NCBI GenBank assembly: GCA_016165875.1
Contig: JABBOT010000007.1
Coordinates: 23,794,531 to 23,858,530, forward strand
DNA: 64,000 bases
Direction of reading: 5' to 3'
Source: Acanthopleura granulata
Lineage: Eukaryota; Mollusca; Polyplacophora; Chitonida; Chitonidae
A program made the position numbers and the translations under genes. Under the pieces are notes generated by a model. The model was given only the letters and a program-made list of their open reading frames with translations. It was not told the DNA's origin and made no database searches. Shown here in pieces: positions 36,546 to 49,200 of this stretch (positions are counted from its first letter, which is position 1; each line of letters begins with the position of its first letter).

Positions 36546-36783
36546 GAGTTTGCGGAGCCTAACGTTTGTTAAAGACTTATCTTCGGCCAATATGATGTGC
36601 ATATATGTACGCTACATGTTCGAGAGTTCCTCATTAACATGTCAAACGCTGGTGGTTTATTCCGATCATATCGGTTTCCATTGCCCTGGCCCACCATCGT
36701 GTTTACTTGAAAAATTCTTTAGTATGGCGTTAGAAACAACAATGAAATAAATAACTGAAACACATATATCATCCACATGAGGA

Positions 36784-37365
36784 CAGTTTGTGCGCGGTGG
36801 TATTTCAATTGAAGCACACTACACACATTTGTTCAAAGCAGTTTGTGGTGGTTTGTCACTAGAAGCACACTACACACATTTGTTCAAAGCAGTTTGTGGT
36901 GGTTTGTCACTAGAAGCACACTACACACATTTGTTCAAAGCAGTTTGTGGTGGTTTGTCACTAGAAGCACACTACACACATTTGTTCAAAGCAGTTTGTG
37001 GTGGTTTTCCGCTAGAATCATGCACCTCTACAAAACCGCTCGTGAGGGTATCTCACTTGAAACAATCTATCACGCCTAAATGAAGCGTTCGTGATGGCCT
37101 CTCGCCTGAAGCACACTACCACGTCTGAACAGAGCCGTTTGTGATAGTCTCTTAACTAAAGTACAACAGAACATCGGAGAAGAGGACAGTTTGTGATGAT
37201 CTCTCACCTTTAGCACACTATCACGTCTGAACAAAGCCGTTTGTGATGGTCTCTCACCTGAAGCACACTATCACGCCAGAATAAGGCGTTCGTGATGGCC
37301 TCTCATCTAAAGCAAACTATGACGTCTGAGCAAAGCCGTTTGTGAAAGTCTCTTTCTCAATTTCT
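36784..37365. repeat. Tandem array, 51-bp unit
   Basis: Four near-identical 51-bp units (starts of GCACACTACACACATTTG at 36813, 36864, 36915 and 36966) are followed by about six diverged ones up to 37365 (GAAGCACACTATCACG, GCCGTTTGTGATGGTCTCTC). Because 51 is a multiple of 3, a plus-strand frame reads a repeated 17-residue AVCGGLSLEAHYTHLFK. This is not accepted as a gene because the sequence drifts and breaks frame in the diverged units. Confidence 0.95.
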
Positions 37366-37829
37366 AGCAAACTTTATTTTAGAGAACTTTAGTTTTACAC
37401 AAATTTGTAAGCCTTTCCTTGAAAACGCACATTGGTGTAGATTATGTGTCCACATTTGGCGCCAGCATAGTTTATAATAGACTTCGCTGGAAGTAAATTT
37501 TATTTCAAACGCTTTTTGCATACTTTGTGATGGCCATTTGAAACATACTTTACTCAGATTTCACAGCGCAAAATATTTAATGGGACGAAATATTCTTGAC
37601 AAGGGCGCAGAAAACCAATGAAAGAAATAAATAGAAGCCATCTGTTTTGTTTTGGCCAACGGGAATAACTCACCTCGACTCGCTATCAGTTGGATTTGAC
37701 CATATGCATGTATGGTCAAACTCCTCGGGTCTGTGATAACTGGCAATACTCAACTTACTCCTACCTCATCTGTTTTAGCCACTAGGCTAGGACAGGTCCA
37801 GCATAACTTATAAATTAAATTTTACATTT

Positions 37830-38000
37830 ATTTGATTGTTGTTAAAGGCCATATCCTCAATATTTTCAATTATATACGATTGCTTTGATTATACTTTTTT
37901 TTAAACACTTGCTTTCCTATTCTTTAGTGTGGAGGAAGCCAAAGTGTACAGGGTAAACCATCGACCTTTGGAAAGTTATAGACGAACTTTCCCACAGTGA
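37830..38000. mobile_element. Repeat family D fragment
   Basis: CATTTATTTGATTGTTGTTA, GGCCATATCCTCAATATTTT, GTGTGGAGGAAGCCAAAGTG, ACCATCGACCTTTGGAAAGT and ACGAACTTTCCCACAGTG resemble a common molluscan short interspersed repeat. The 5' promoter end is not visible. Confidence 0.55.
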
Positions 38001-38084
38001 AGGTACCTGTACACATATATGTACACCCTATATTGATGTAATGCAAGTAATTTTCAATGAACGTCATAGATCACACCCAGGGTT

Positions 38085-38235
38085 ATACGTGCCTCGCTGA
38101 CCGCGGCCCCAGGAACAGGGAGAACGGTGGAATCTGCCAATTCCCTGTCCAAGGTCGGGTTTGAACTTGTAACTCGTGTGTCACAGTGATCGACTGAAAA
38201 GCCACCTTAACCACTCGGTCTTGGTCCACTGTATG
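38085..38235 (-). mobile_element. SINE family C copy (tRNA-derived)
   Basis: On the minus strand: A box GACCGAGTGGTTAAGGTG, B box AAGTTCAAACCCGACC, then TTGGACAGGGAATT, the same downstream word as the copy at 36385-36545 (AAGGACAGGAAATT). Spacing of the boxes is tRNA-like. Confidence 0.7.
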
Positions 38236-38239
38236 CAGG

Positions 38240-39790
38240 GATAACAGAAATAAATAGTAAGAAAGGGACCGTTGGAAAGGATTAATAGGGAAATATTTTG
38301 ACATAACCTCTTGTTTGGTGTACTACAAGACAAGGGAGAGAGCCCCAAAATACACAGAGCACAAACCTCATGGTCTAGTGTTAGCTATAGTTTTATTAGA
38401 ATTTTTAATCAGAAAGTAAGCATTTGAATCTTTCAGGACGAGACTGGCAGCTTACGAAATGCGTTGGCTGTAAGTATGCTCATCTCAGACCAAGCTAAAC
38501 GGGTATCTTTTACGGTTGCTAAGATAATTCGGGTCCAAGCTGAGCAGACCATTGTTCACTTGTAATGAATGGATAACACGCTACCAGCTTGTCCACAAAA
38601 CGTTATCCCAAAACAGGAGTGAACGAAAAACTGCATAACGCAGGCCCGGATTTCTTTATGGGTTCCCCCGTTCAACTGACATTTACAGACAAAGTGAGTG
38701 TGTGCTGCACGGAGAAGCGCTTCTACTGGTTTGCGGTCTTGTACGAGTACTCTCCCCTGATGTCTGTTAAATGCGTCGCACGGTGTACTGAACTTTAATT
38801 ATCGTATAAATACTTATAATCTTAAAACGCAAATGTTATATAATTTAAACGCCAGCATAAATTACAGCATTTTTAATCGTTCAGTACAGTTAAATTTCTA
38901 ACACACCAGAAAATATTAACCTAACACTATAGGCCAAATTGCTAAGACATGCACTTTTATAGTTACATTTCTGCTTTAGAAAAGTACTGTAAAGTCTATT
39001 GTGTCAATGATTTAAAACAAAGGCGCTTAAACAAACATTCCTGTACCATCCGTCAGCCACAAAGGCCGTTCTGGGTCAGCAGTTGCAGAAACAACTTTCA
39101 ACACAAATCACCAAAGAAATAAGAAATTATATAGTGTAAGAAATTACGATGGATTCATACAAAGGGAAGCAGACAAGATTTTGCCTTGATGACCGAAACA
39201 AGCAAGGAATATCCGAGGTAAATACATAAAATCAGAATCCAAATCGTGAACCATTTTATTTCAAATGCAATCGCCAATAAAAAATAATGTGCACCTCAGT
39301 TGCGCTTTCATTGCAACTGTTCATGTATCAAATGTGGCTATTTGTTGAACGCAATAAACATACGGCCCCAAGCCTCGGGTCTGTTAGCCGATTGACCACC
39401 CGCACGACCACCCACAGGTTGCTATCAGAAAAAATGTAAAACAATTATGAAATGTAATAAACGTAAAATCGCCTGAACTTGTAAATATTACAACCAGAAA
39501 ATGCTTGTTACCCGTTAAGTTTGATTTCGCCTTACATTAATTTCTAAAATGTCCACTGCCATGTAACGTGCCACGTGTGCTGACGGGGATGATCAATATT
39601 CCCGTTATTGAGGCAAGGTGATGTGGAAAGGAAATCGCATGAAATAGATATAGTGAACAAAGGCCTTTCAGGCTGCATCCCTACAAGCCCTGAAGAGTAT
39701 CCACATGCCAAACAGACTTTAAAACCACTTCGTACATATACAGAAAACAAAAATTTTCTTGTCAGCTCAAAAAACACGGTCAAGAGAAAA
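38240..39790. other. Intergenic, nothing recognised
   Basis: AT-rich, short open frames only. A small region at about 39395-39425 (CGACCACCCACAGGTTGCTA) may be a remnant of SINE family A. Confidence 0.5.
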
Positions 39791-39796
39791 CATTAT

Positions 39797-40290
39797 ACAT
39801 TTATTTGTTTGATTGGTGTCTTATGGCGTACTCAAGAATGTCCGCATTATGGTGTATGGGAGGAGGTTGGACAGAACCTTGGGGAAATCCACGCATCCGC
39901 AGGTTGCCGGCGGACCTTGCCCGAGAGCGAGTGAGTGGGTGAGTTCTTGGGGTTTAACGTCGTCTTCTTGTGGAACTGGAACGTCATGCCGATGAGGCCA
40001 GACATGACACCCCACCCAGTCACATTATGCTGACACAGGGTCGATCATTCTGTTTCCTTGTTCTAAACTCTCAGTGTTGAGCGCCAAGCGAGATAGCAAC
40101 TAATAAAATTTTAAAGCCTTTGGTATGACCCGACCCCAGGCTTAAAGCTGGATCTCCCGACCTCGAGGCGGACGCTCCAACAGCTAGCCCAACGAGGCGG
40201 TGTCCCGTCCCGGAGAGGAATCCGGCATGAGCTGGACGGGAACTCACAGCGACCACATTGGTGTCCTAGTCACCTCGGCCACGGAGATGC
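39797..40290 (-). mobile_element. SINE family A copy split by a family B insertion
   Basis: The 3' half of family A (reverse) lies at 39797-39928: CATTTATTTGTTTGATTGGT, GGCGTACTCAAGAATG, GCATCCGCAGGTTGCCGG, CGGACCTTGCCCGAG. It resumes at 40208-40290 with CCGGAGAGGAATCCGGCATG, AGCTGGACGGGAACTCACAG and CACCTCGGCCACGGAG. Joining the two halves gives a normal full-length order, so the intervening DNA is an insertion. Confidence 0.9.
39930..40205 (-). mobile_element. SINE family B copy nested in family A
   Basis: GAGTGAGTGGGTGAGTTCTT, GGGGTTTAACGTCGTCTTCT, CCAGACATGACACCCCACCC, AGTCACATTATGCTGACACA, TTTGGTATGACCCGACCCC, then the reversed promoter GCTGGATCTCCCGACCTCGA and GGCGGACGCTCCAACAGCTA. It lies inside a family A copy, so it inserted later. 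A short CCCG occurs at both junctions. Confidence 0.88.
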
Positions 40291-40424
40291 ACTTAACATA
40301 GATGCCAGCGCTGTAACCCGTTACGTCACGTAGTTGACCAGTGCTTGGCCGATTCAACGCCGAATGAGGTAGTTAAGAATACCGATTTTAATACCGATTG
40401 ATTAAATGGCTCCAGTTTAATTTT

Positions 40425-40525
40425 TTTTCTTCATTTGATGTTTGTTGTACTCAAAAACATTTCACTTATACGGCTGCGGCCAGAAATATGGGGGGAGGAA
40501 ACCCGGTAGAGCCCGAGGGCCTGTC
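40425..40525 (-). mobile_element. SINE family A 3' half
   Basis: TTGATGTTTGTTGTACTCAA, AACATTTCACTTATACGGCT, GGGGGGAGGAAACCCGGTAG and AGCCCGAGGG. The promoter half is absent. Confidence 0.85.
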
Positions 40526-40814
40526 TCTCAGCGAGGTCACGCCTCGTTATAACTCGGGAACACTAACAATTCTTGAATAAATTTTAATCTTATGGACAAT
40601 AAATTCAAGTTTCCCTTGCTTGCGAACGATTTGTGGCATGGAGAGATCTCAGGGCTCTCATGTGGCCTTCAACGAAGCTCAGTCCAGAGACCATTTCGCC
40701 AATTCGAACCATGTTATGATGTAACACGTGTATCGCCGGTCACCTGGGAGTTGACGCTCATAGCGCTCCAATTTCCCTCGCCCCTCAACTACATTAGCTC
40801 CCTTCATATAACTG

Positions 40815-40925
40815 CATTTATTTATTTACTTGATTGGTGTTTTATGCCGCACTCAAGAATATTTCACTTATACGATGGCGGCCTGCATCATGGTGGGAGG
40901 AAACCGGGTAGTGTCTGGGGGACAG
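40815..40925 (-). mobile_element. SINE family A 3' half
   Basis: CATTTATTTATTTACTTGAT, TGGTGTTTTATGCCGCACTC, ACTTATACGATGGCGGCCTG and GGTGGGAGGAAACCGGGTAG. It breaks off at about 40925, at almost the same body position as the copy at 40425-40525. Confidence 0.92.
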
Positions 40926-41191
40926 GTTAATCTACTGACAAAGATGACAAAGATGTTTTTGTGGAAGCAAAATATTCTTGAATACTGTGCTAAGAACGAC
41001 TTAAATCAATATACATCATTACAAGGTCAATCAATTCAAGTCATTAACATAAAAACAAAAATACATGTACTTCGAAATACAAGTTAATAAAAACATCGCT
41101 TTTTTAAGCATTTTCCAAGCCTGGAAACAACATCAACGAACTGCGTTACATTTCCTGTGCATTATCGAATAAATAAATAACTGAAAACAAA

Positions 41192-43124
41192 CACGGGATT
41201 TGTGTGTAAGATTTTATTCACTTAAAGTAGGCGGCAAATTTCACAAGCATGCGTCTTTCACCACTTAACTACCAAGGCATAGGTCCAATGTAAATGACAA
41301 ACTGGGGCGGTTGCTTCCCTTGGATCAGTGATTACTGGCTGTTCGCGGCACTTGATTACAGTTGCTGCCTGAATCTACCATTTAGATCTTTATTTCCGTA
41401 TCACACACACACATATATATATATATCTATATGATAGTATGCCTTGTGCATTTCATCTCATGAAATTTTATAGGTTATTGGGTATATATTCTAACCAGAG
41501 AAAGCATTCAAGCCAACAGCTACGGACTACGCATACAATTCATTGGAAATACTGGTATGAGTCTTTATCTATGTGAGTCAGTGATAGCTTAGACACATCC
41601 TTGAGGAGTTTAGCATGAAAAAGAAGGGGTGGGGGTGGGGGGTGGGGAAGAACATAAATGGTTTTAAAATCTGTTCTGATATAATCTTTGATACAAATCG
41701 TAATGGCAGCTTGTAAAAACCACGATTATACATACAGGTGTGGAATCCGTTAAAATTTACATCAGGTACATTTCATTTTCTCTCTTCTTGAGAAAGGAGA
41801 AAAAAAAATATTACTATCCTCAATTCGCCTAATATAAAAGTTTTGAAGACCATGACTTTAGTGTCAGTTAAAACAGTAATTGCAGACATTTAATCAGTAT
41901 ATGGTCAAAAAAAAAAAAAAAAAAAAAAATTCAACAACAATTTTTTCCCAGCCCTTTGACTGACACAGGGCCCTGGAGATAAAACTAAATGTACAAGTAT
42001 GCGTAACAAATGAGCAAGCAGCCCCTTTATATTCTCATGCACTTGATTTACTTATATCAGAAATATTAGACAGTCCCAATTCAAAAACTTAACTGTACAA
42101 TTCACTTTTAACAGCAACATCCAACATAGTTTAATATATTTATCTTTTACTTATGAACCTAGGAAAAAAAAAAGAAGACAAAAAAAACAAAACAAATGGT
42201 CTGCAGGTTATATGTAAAATGATCTGAAAAAAGCCATGAGAGGTAAGCGAATGTAAAACCTCTAAAACACACAAAACTATTGTGGGCAATAGTTAAAACT
42301 ACATGCATTGCAACAAAATGAAGAAATGTCATACTCAATCAATGTCATCTTTTTTAAAAACAATTATAAAAAAAAAAAAAAAAAAACCATGCAAAAAGAA
42401 AGTGGCGTTTGAGTGCTTGAGTGGCAAGTTCAAAGCTATAAACTAGTCAAATGTCACTAAATTATGTACAATTGTTGATCTGGGTTTGCAAAGCGAATAT
42501 TATCTCCTGGAGACGAAGCAGTCGAGTCAGCAGAAGGCTATCAAATTGTAACACAACACCTCATCAATACATCAGCAAGCCTGGGTTCCACAAGTCCGTC
42601 AGCAATTTGTACACATCCATGGAAAATCGTCATCGACAAACGAAGCAGAACCGCAGGGCAAAACAAATCTTTACACCTATTCTCCATATATATTCAATAT
42701 CTGGAAAAAAAAAAAAGGAAGAGAAAACATGATGAAATTATTTTATGAACATCTTGACCTTTCCACACCCACATTTATTTTTAGTTTTGATTTTAACATA
42801 ATAGCCCAAAATACAGACTTTTTCATCGCATAATAAACCTCCAAGAGTTGTGTACCCTTATCTCCGTCAAAACATAGTTGTGGCACTATTAGAAAACATT
42901 AGCAGAATTATTCCTCTGGTCTCCCGACCCCCCCCCCCCCCAACTACACACACACTCAGGGCACACCTTTTCAGTACAGCTTTCATGTTTCCAGCGAAAC
43001 GTGGATGGATTCAACTATTCGCAAGTTACATACAACAATCTGATGGATCTGTTCATTCACAAAACACAAGACAATGAAATTAAAGACAACTTAAATCCAC
43101 ACCTCTTTGAGACGAAACCCCCAT
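41192..43124 (-). other. 3' untranslated region of the protein 4.1 gene
   Basis: About 1.9 kb follow the stop codon before a good cleavage signal. On the sense (minus) strand it is T-rich, with several homopolymer T runs (plus-strand A runs at about 41909-41929, 42367-42386 and 42704-42715), a C12 tract and, near its distal end, a C-rich block opposite a G-quadruplex-like run at 41624-41648. No open frame or intron was recognised. The end point depends on which AATAAA is used. Alternative hexamers exist (for example at about 42774-42779 and at the stop codon). Confidence 0.55.
41213..41218 (-). promoter_or_regulatory. Polyadenylation signal AATAAA
   Basis: A canonical AATAAA on the minus strand, followed about 15-20 nt downstream by GT-rich sequence (TTACACACAAATCC, then GTGTTTG). 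It is the best candidate for the distal end of the 4.1 transcript. Confidence 0.5.
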
Positions 43125-43232
43125 TTATTTCGTTCCATTGATCTCTTCTTCAGTCTGTGTTTTTATTTCTATCTTTTCCACCGACAAGTCTGGATTCATG
43201 TTTGTCACAGAACGAATGGCTTCTGCCAGTAA
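43125..43232 (-). CDS. EPB41-like: 4.1 gene, terminal coding exon
   Basis: Acceptor TTTCTCCAG precedes LLAEAIRSVTNMNPDLSVEK, then acidic TQTEEEINGTK and TAA at 43125-43127. It ends the CTD and matches the conserved A-I..A....PD(L/M)SV.K segment of protein 4.1. Phase 0, 108 nt. Confidence 0.95.
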   Translation of the reverse strand, partial: LLAEAIRSVTNMNPDLSVEKIEIKTQTEEEINGTK

Positions 43233-46200
43233 CTGGAGAAAGAAGAAGAAATGGCAAATATGTAAATAATTGGATAAAGTGTCGGTGAGCAGATGTTAAC
43301 CATATCATTGGCATAATGTGATCAGCAAATGGACAAAGGTGTAGTTTAACTTCTCATGGAGAGGGAGAGTTCTGCTTATCTCACTGACGCTCCTGACGCT
43401 TCTTTCAGGATAACAAAGAATATCATTTGATGAAAATTAAAACTTAAGCAGAATGGATATCTATTATTATATAAAATGAGCTTTCGTAATAGGTATATCA
43501 TATGACATATGACTTTCGTCGCAGCTGGTGAAGTATATCAAGAACTGTATGGTCACACTGAACACATAAAATCTCATTATATTTATCTGAAATGACCACT
43601 GGATTATTTAAACTGTTTAATTTATCATACATTTTGAAAGTAAAAAAAAAAAAAAAAAAAAAATGCAAATGCAGTCTGCGTTGTGACAGACGCTCTTCAA
43701 CTGGTTTGCTCACATGGATAAAATGGACCTTTGAGTGACACAGGTTGACCACCACACTTACCAAGTCATGGTCCACATCATTGTCCAGGTCGCTGGAAAT
43801 GGTCACCTTCTTCTGGACATGAGTCTCCACAACCCCGTCCTTCTCCGTCCGATACTGCAAAGAGGACACGCACAGAGAATCCTTAACACAAAGACCACTT
43901 CTACACAAGACACGCTGGTGTCGGGTGAACTATTTCATAAGTACTGCTTATATACATTCACTAACAGGTTAGTGACTTAGTGTAATCTGGATAATCTTCT
44001 GGAAATTCTGCACCAAGACACGAGGCAGGAATGATTTTGCTGTTGTTCTTCACACTGTCTTTACTACAGAGATAGCTCCGTTTAATAGAGAAATTCCCTA
44101 TGAAAAAACTAAGTGACTGGTCAAAAATATGTAGTCCTATATTTCAGTACATGACCGTGACCGTGTCGAGACCAACTGCCACTGTGAGAATATCTGAGCG
44201 TAATTAAACTAATAACTTGGTATTCTAAGGCTCACTGCACATATCTTTCACATGTAAGTTTTAACTTAAGCACAGGAAACTGTTCCTATGAGTTCAACAA
44301 CGACAATGTCTGCACAGAGCGAGTCAAATTTCATGATCCTGTAGTAAGATCAAAATGGTACTGCCACAACACAATATATAGCGGAAAGCTTGATTTGATA
44401 TCTATCAAATCAAATGAAATCCTGTGATAAAACATTAAACAAAGACAAATGCCTATACACAGGTCTCCTTAATCATCCTACTCCCAGAAAAACATACATT
44501 CTGTACATTTGATGGAGCCAATACAAATGCAAATGAGTAACAACCACAACCTGTACCATTAACATAAGATGAGGATATGCCTTGATTACATCCCAGTATC
44601 CTTGTCTCAGGTTGTAACCTTAAACTGGGCCACGGTGGCTAGGAGATGCATGTTAACTAGAACAATTCTAGATATGGAATCTTAGACTAAGCCCATCATC
44701 TTCTCCATGGCTCTGCCCGTTTCCACTATCACAGAAACTCGAACGATTAAACGACATCAGTAAAAGCAGAATGAAGAATGTTTATCTGGTAACTGCCAGT
44801 CCTTCACCATGCTTTGGTCGCCATGATGTGGCTGAGATACTGCCAATGTAGCATTAAGCCATCATCAGTCATTTTTCCTTTCATCCATTCACTCATTCCA
44901 CACGCTTTGGCGCTATGAAACTGAAACGTTAAGAATGTACCGAAACTGAGACGAAGGTAACATACGAGCACGCACCATTCCACATTCGGCGAGATTCCAT
45001 CAGTGTCACATGTCAAGGCAACTCAGCTACGTGGACAAACATTAAGTAGCTAATCATAGCCTATAACAGCTAAGGGGCACAGCACGATCACCTGTCATCA
45101 GTGAGACCGGATAAAACGTGTGACCTGTTGAGGAATTACCAATCTGTGGTTTTACAGACACTGTCTTCGGCAGGACTGATTAGCCAGATATGACCTCTAA
45201 TATGAGAATGATGGTCCAGCCCATCTGCGCTTACCACACTCTTATCAGGTGTTTGGAAATTCACTGCGGTTGCTTCAATAGTTTTGGAGATATTTGGCTG
45301 TCACCTTGAATATGCACTTGAATTCACCACATGTTAAAAGGCACATGTCTCTTCTAATGAAGATTTTTTCAATGGATTTCTCTGCAGCAAAAGCTTTGAA
45401 GTTTGCTGAGGAGTAAAATCTAAAAACGCATCAGGCTGATGAATTCATCTAACAAGCCCACGGTACTAACCGACTGTGCTGGAAGAGTCGTAGAGGCCTT
45501 CAGGTATGTGTGGCAATAACCTGTGTAGCCCAAACTATTTTTTTGGTTGAAGACCTAACATCTCCCCTCCCCTCCACCCAAAAAGTGTATTTAATGGATG
45601 CAAATAAACGTCATAAAATATTTTGTTTTGTGCTCAAGTGAAGATTTTTCCCCAGAAAGATATTATCCTACCTTCCAAACCAAACTCGTGTAACCTTCCT
45701 AAATTCAACAGAACTTGCAGAATCAGAAAAAAAGAGTCACTTAGTTCTGAATGGAACTTGATGTCACTTAGGGTAGGTACATGTACAACTGTGTGTAGCA
45801 AGTTGATGTGGAGTAGAGCTCTGCATGCCACCTTTTCTGCTGCCCCAAATACTGGAGGCCTGATTACAAGCATTAGACAGTTTTGGAAAAGCAGCTTTTA
45901 TGAAAACTCAGGAAAACATAAACATGCCAAAAGAGACCACAAAAATAACAATATTCACACAGTTATCATTACTAACAGGTTAGTCTTGTATGCTGTGAGT
46001 ATTCCTTGTTGAAGCAACTGAACTACATGTAGTTCGGGATGAATTGTTGAATTGCAATTTGATGTTCCTGTAAAACTACGCTCAAATGTAAACAATTGCA
46101 ATTAAATAGCCACCGTAATATGTGCAATAATCCTCAATATCATCTGAAGGAAATAACAATAAAAATTAGATTTTGAGTGACACTTTGAATCAAATTGTGA

Positions 46201-49200
46201 ACGCCAATCTTCTCCCAAAAGGTCAGGGCTGGGTACTATCACGTGTGCAGATTTCTCAGCACAAAACCCTATTCACTGACATGTGCAGATTTCTTAGCAC
46301 AAAACCCAATCCAATGACACATGTGCAGATTTCTCAGCACAAAACCCAACTCAATGACTAAGTCCTACACTTCAACACCACCGGAGTACATTCAGTTCAA
46401 AATCTGTCATCTTCAGGAAACATGAAAAAATGCCTCCTGCGTGGGGCAAAAATCGCACATCCCCTTCCAAAATAACCCCCGACAAATACACAGACAAATA
46501 AAATTAAATTTCTTGTATGATATACTGTTCATGAAAATATATGCTCCTCAAGTTTACTTGAAATTCCCACAGTGCCCTTCCATTCAACTGTTGAATCACC
46601 AGACAATGATTTGTATACATCCAAATCATACTTCCAATCCAAAATATAGAACCATATGAAACAAAACTCAACAAAACAACCAGGTTAAATTTCAGAAAGC
46701 CAATGACACATTAAAACCACGGCAAAGCAATCATGATGTCTTCTAGGAAAACACAGACCTCTGATTCCCTCTTAAGGTAAACTAACTTACCCAGCAAGCA
46801 GCAAGCCTATGCATGATACAAACAACTAAGATTTGTATGAAACTTTAGCTGACAAATATGGAGCACAGCTTTGAGATGTGAAGACATACATGTGGGTGAG
46901 CTCTACCGATAACACTAATAGCCACTGAGGAGTGAAGAGACTCCGAGAGGTGGAGGACAAGTAAACCCTGATGGATGACTGGATGGAAGGAGGGATGAGC
47001 TCTCACTTACAGTTGTCGTTTCTATCATTTGCGATTTGGTACTGTGCGACTGGGAGCTGACCAGTACTGCGTCATCCAAATCCGGCTGCTTGCCCTCGTT
47101 TTGGTATGTGACCGTTCGGGTATGTGTTTTGACTATAGGCACATTGGTGGTGGCTACAGGGGCCTCCTCTTGAACGGGCTCGTACTTCACTTTTTCTGTT
47201 GCCACGGTGGGTGGCTAAGAAAGCAGAAATCAGAAGAGGCCAGTCAGATTTACAAGCAGACGCTGAAGAAACGATCCACCTCCCTAGTGTTTGTAGATGA
47301 CGGCCAACTGAAATACTCCCTTTTTTTTCTTTTTTGTCTTTAGATTACTTTTTTTTTCTTCCGGAGGTTAAACTTGTGTGATTCTGCAAACACGTAGGCA
47401 AGCAGGCGGTTTATAATGTGTATATGTACAGATAAGATGAGAGAAATACAGAAACGCCAGAGCAGACGGACAGACAGACAGACGCAAGGATCCATGCAAG
47501 AAACATGCCTTATCTAGACCTATCTGCTAGTGCAGACCTAGATGTTCAATATGCCAGCTACATGGCACTACATAGTGCATGTACACTACATTTTTTATGT
47601 TAGGATGTACATTTTAAATTAAAATTTGTAGAGATATTTTTGGACAGAAAACCATACACTGAATACTGGAGTTAAATGATAAAGGCTTGGATAACAACTA
47701 CAATCCCTATAAAAACAATGTCATACATCACAAAGAGCACACTGATTCACGGAATCAAGGCTGCTGACTGGTAACACACCAACTGAACTGGAGGCAAACA
47801 ATATACTATTTGAACTAAACAGCACAAGGTCAATACACTGAACACCACATCTTCACACAACAACAACAACAACAGACCATCTGGGAAGATTAATACAACA
47901 GCCAGCTACGGCCTTCACAACACAAATGTATTTGTACCATCATCTCAAACACCTAACAAAAACGAAGTATTTCAGCCCAAAATATCTGTCCCATGGAAAA
48001 GAAAAATGAAATACTTAATTTAAGGGATTCTATGATCGCCTGAAGTTTTCCGAGGTACACCTGGAAAATTGTACGTGAAGAAGGCCAGAAAGTTGTCAAA
48101 CCTTTGGTTTTCCCAATTCTACACTGTTCAGATACACAGGTATGCTATTATTAACTCATTAGGTATCAGACAGATTGTTGCTACTGACACAGTGACTTCC
48201 CTTTCCCTTGTCAACATTCTACATGTACATATGAAATCATTTCCCATTCCTGAGCAGCACCAATCACCATGAAATCATGTGTGTCGCGGATTAGCCATTC
48301 TGAAGATACATCGACATGCATTACCCAGTCAAATACCTTCTGTGACCTGAGAAAATGCCAGAAAATTTAATAATGGAATATTTTTGAATTAGGTGCGGTG
48401 ATTTGGGATACATTGTATTGAATGGAGTTTATAACAACACATAGGCAACCTTTCCCCCACAGCGGCAAAAGCAAGATATCTATGTATACAGAGAACTATG
48501 TACTGCTTTGGTAACTCAAAGCATAGCATACCGTAACGTCCAAAGCAGTACAGTGGTACAACAGGCAAATCTGAGCCTTCCAACGAGGAAGATCTTGTAA
48601 ATTTAAGTATCAGTGTCTGAATTTAAAACAGAGCTTTCCACCCATGCCAAATGGCATGAACAAAATAGAAGCAGAGCCTTCCATCCACCTACAAACTGTA
48701 CTGGTAGTGGTGCTGTGTGCATTTAAGTACAGACTGACTTCACTGAAGCCCTGTACGAGAATGACAAACAACTAACACAAAGTGGCTTGGTTCCACTACT
48801 TTATAAGTACATTGTATAAGCATGTCTCAATGTTATAATGTGATGCGGTACCAGTAAACCACGTGTGTGTGTATAGGTCATGTTTAGGCTGGAGTACAAC
48901 TCTTAGCTTCCACCTGTTCAGTGCCACATACGTAGGTACAGTCCAGACAATGCTGCTAATGCACAAAGCATGAATTTCCCGTAGAATGACGACGAATAAA
49001 CTGTAGGCTCCCTTCATGAATCCACTTCACTGTACACTGTCATATACAAAGACCCTAAATTAATAGGATTGCAGAAAAATGAGTGATGCAAATATCACCC
49101 ACATCAACATACTTCAAAAAAATACTATGTGTGCATAATCAGTACAGTACAAGTAACTGAAAATAAATTTTCACTCCCCCCCTATGAAGTATCAAAATTC

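Larger units (their letters stand above)
43855..47010 (-). other. Intron of the 4.1 gene with repeats
   Basis: About 3.2 kb between the first and second CTD exons. It contains a SINE family E copy and a 38-40 bp triplicate (46245-46360), listed separately. No additional exon with matching phase was found by eye. Confidence 0.6.

Noticed and set aside
36790..37083. Repeat protein with 17-residue units
   Set aside because: Explained by a 51-bp minisatellite. The reading frame decays in adjacent units.
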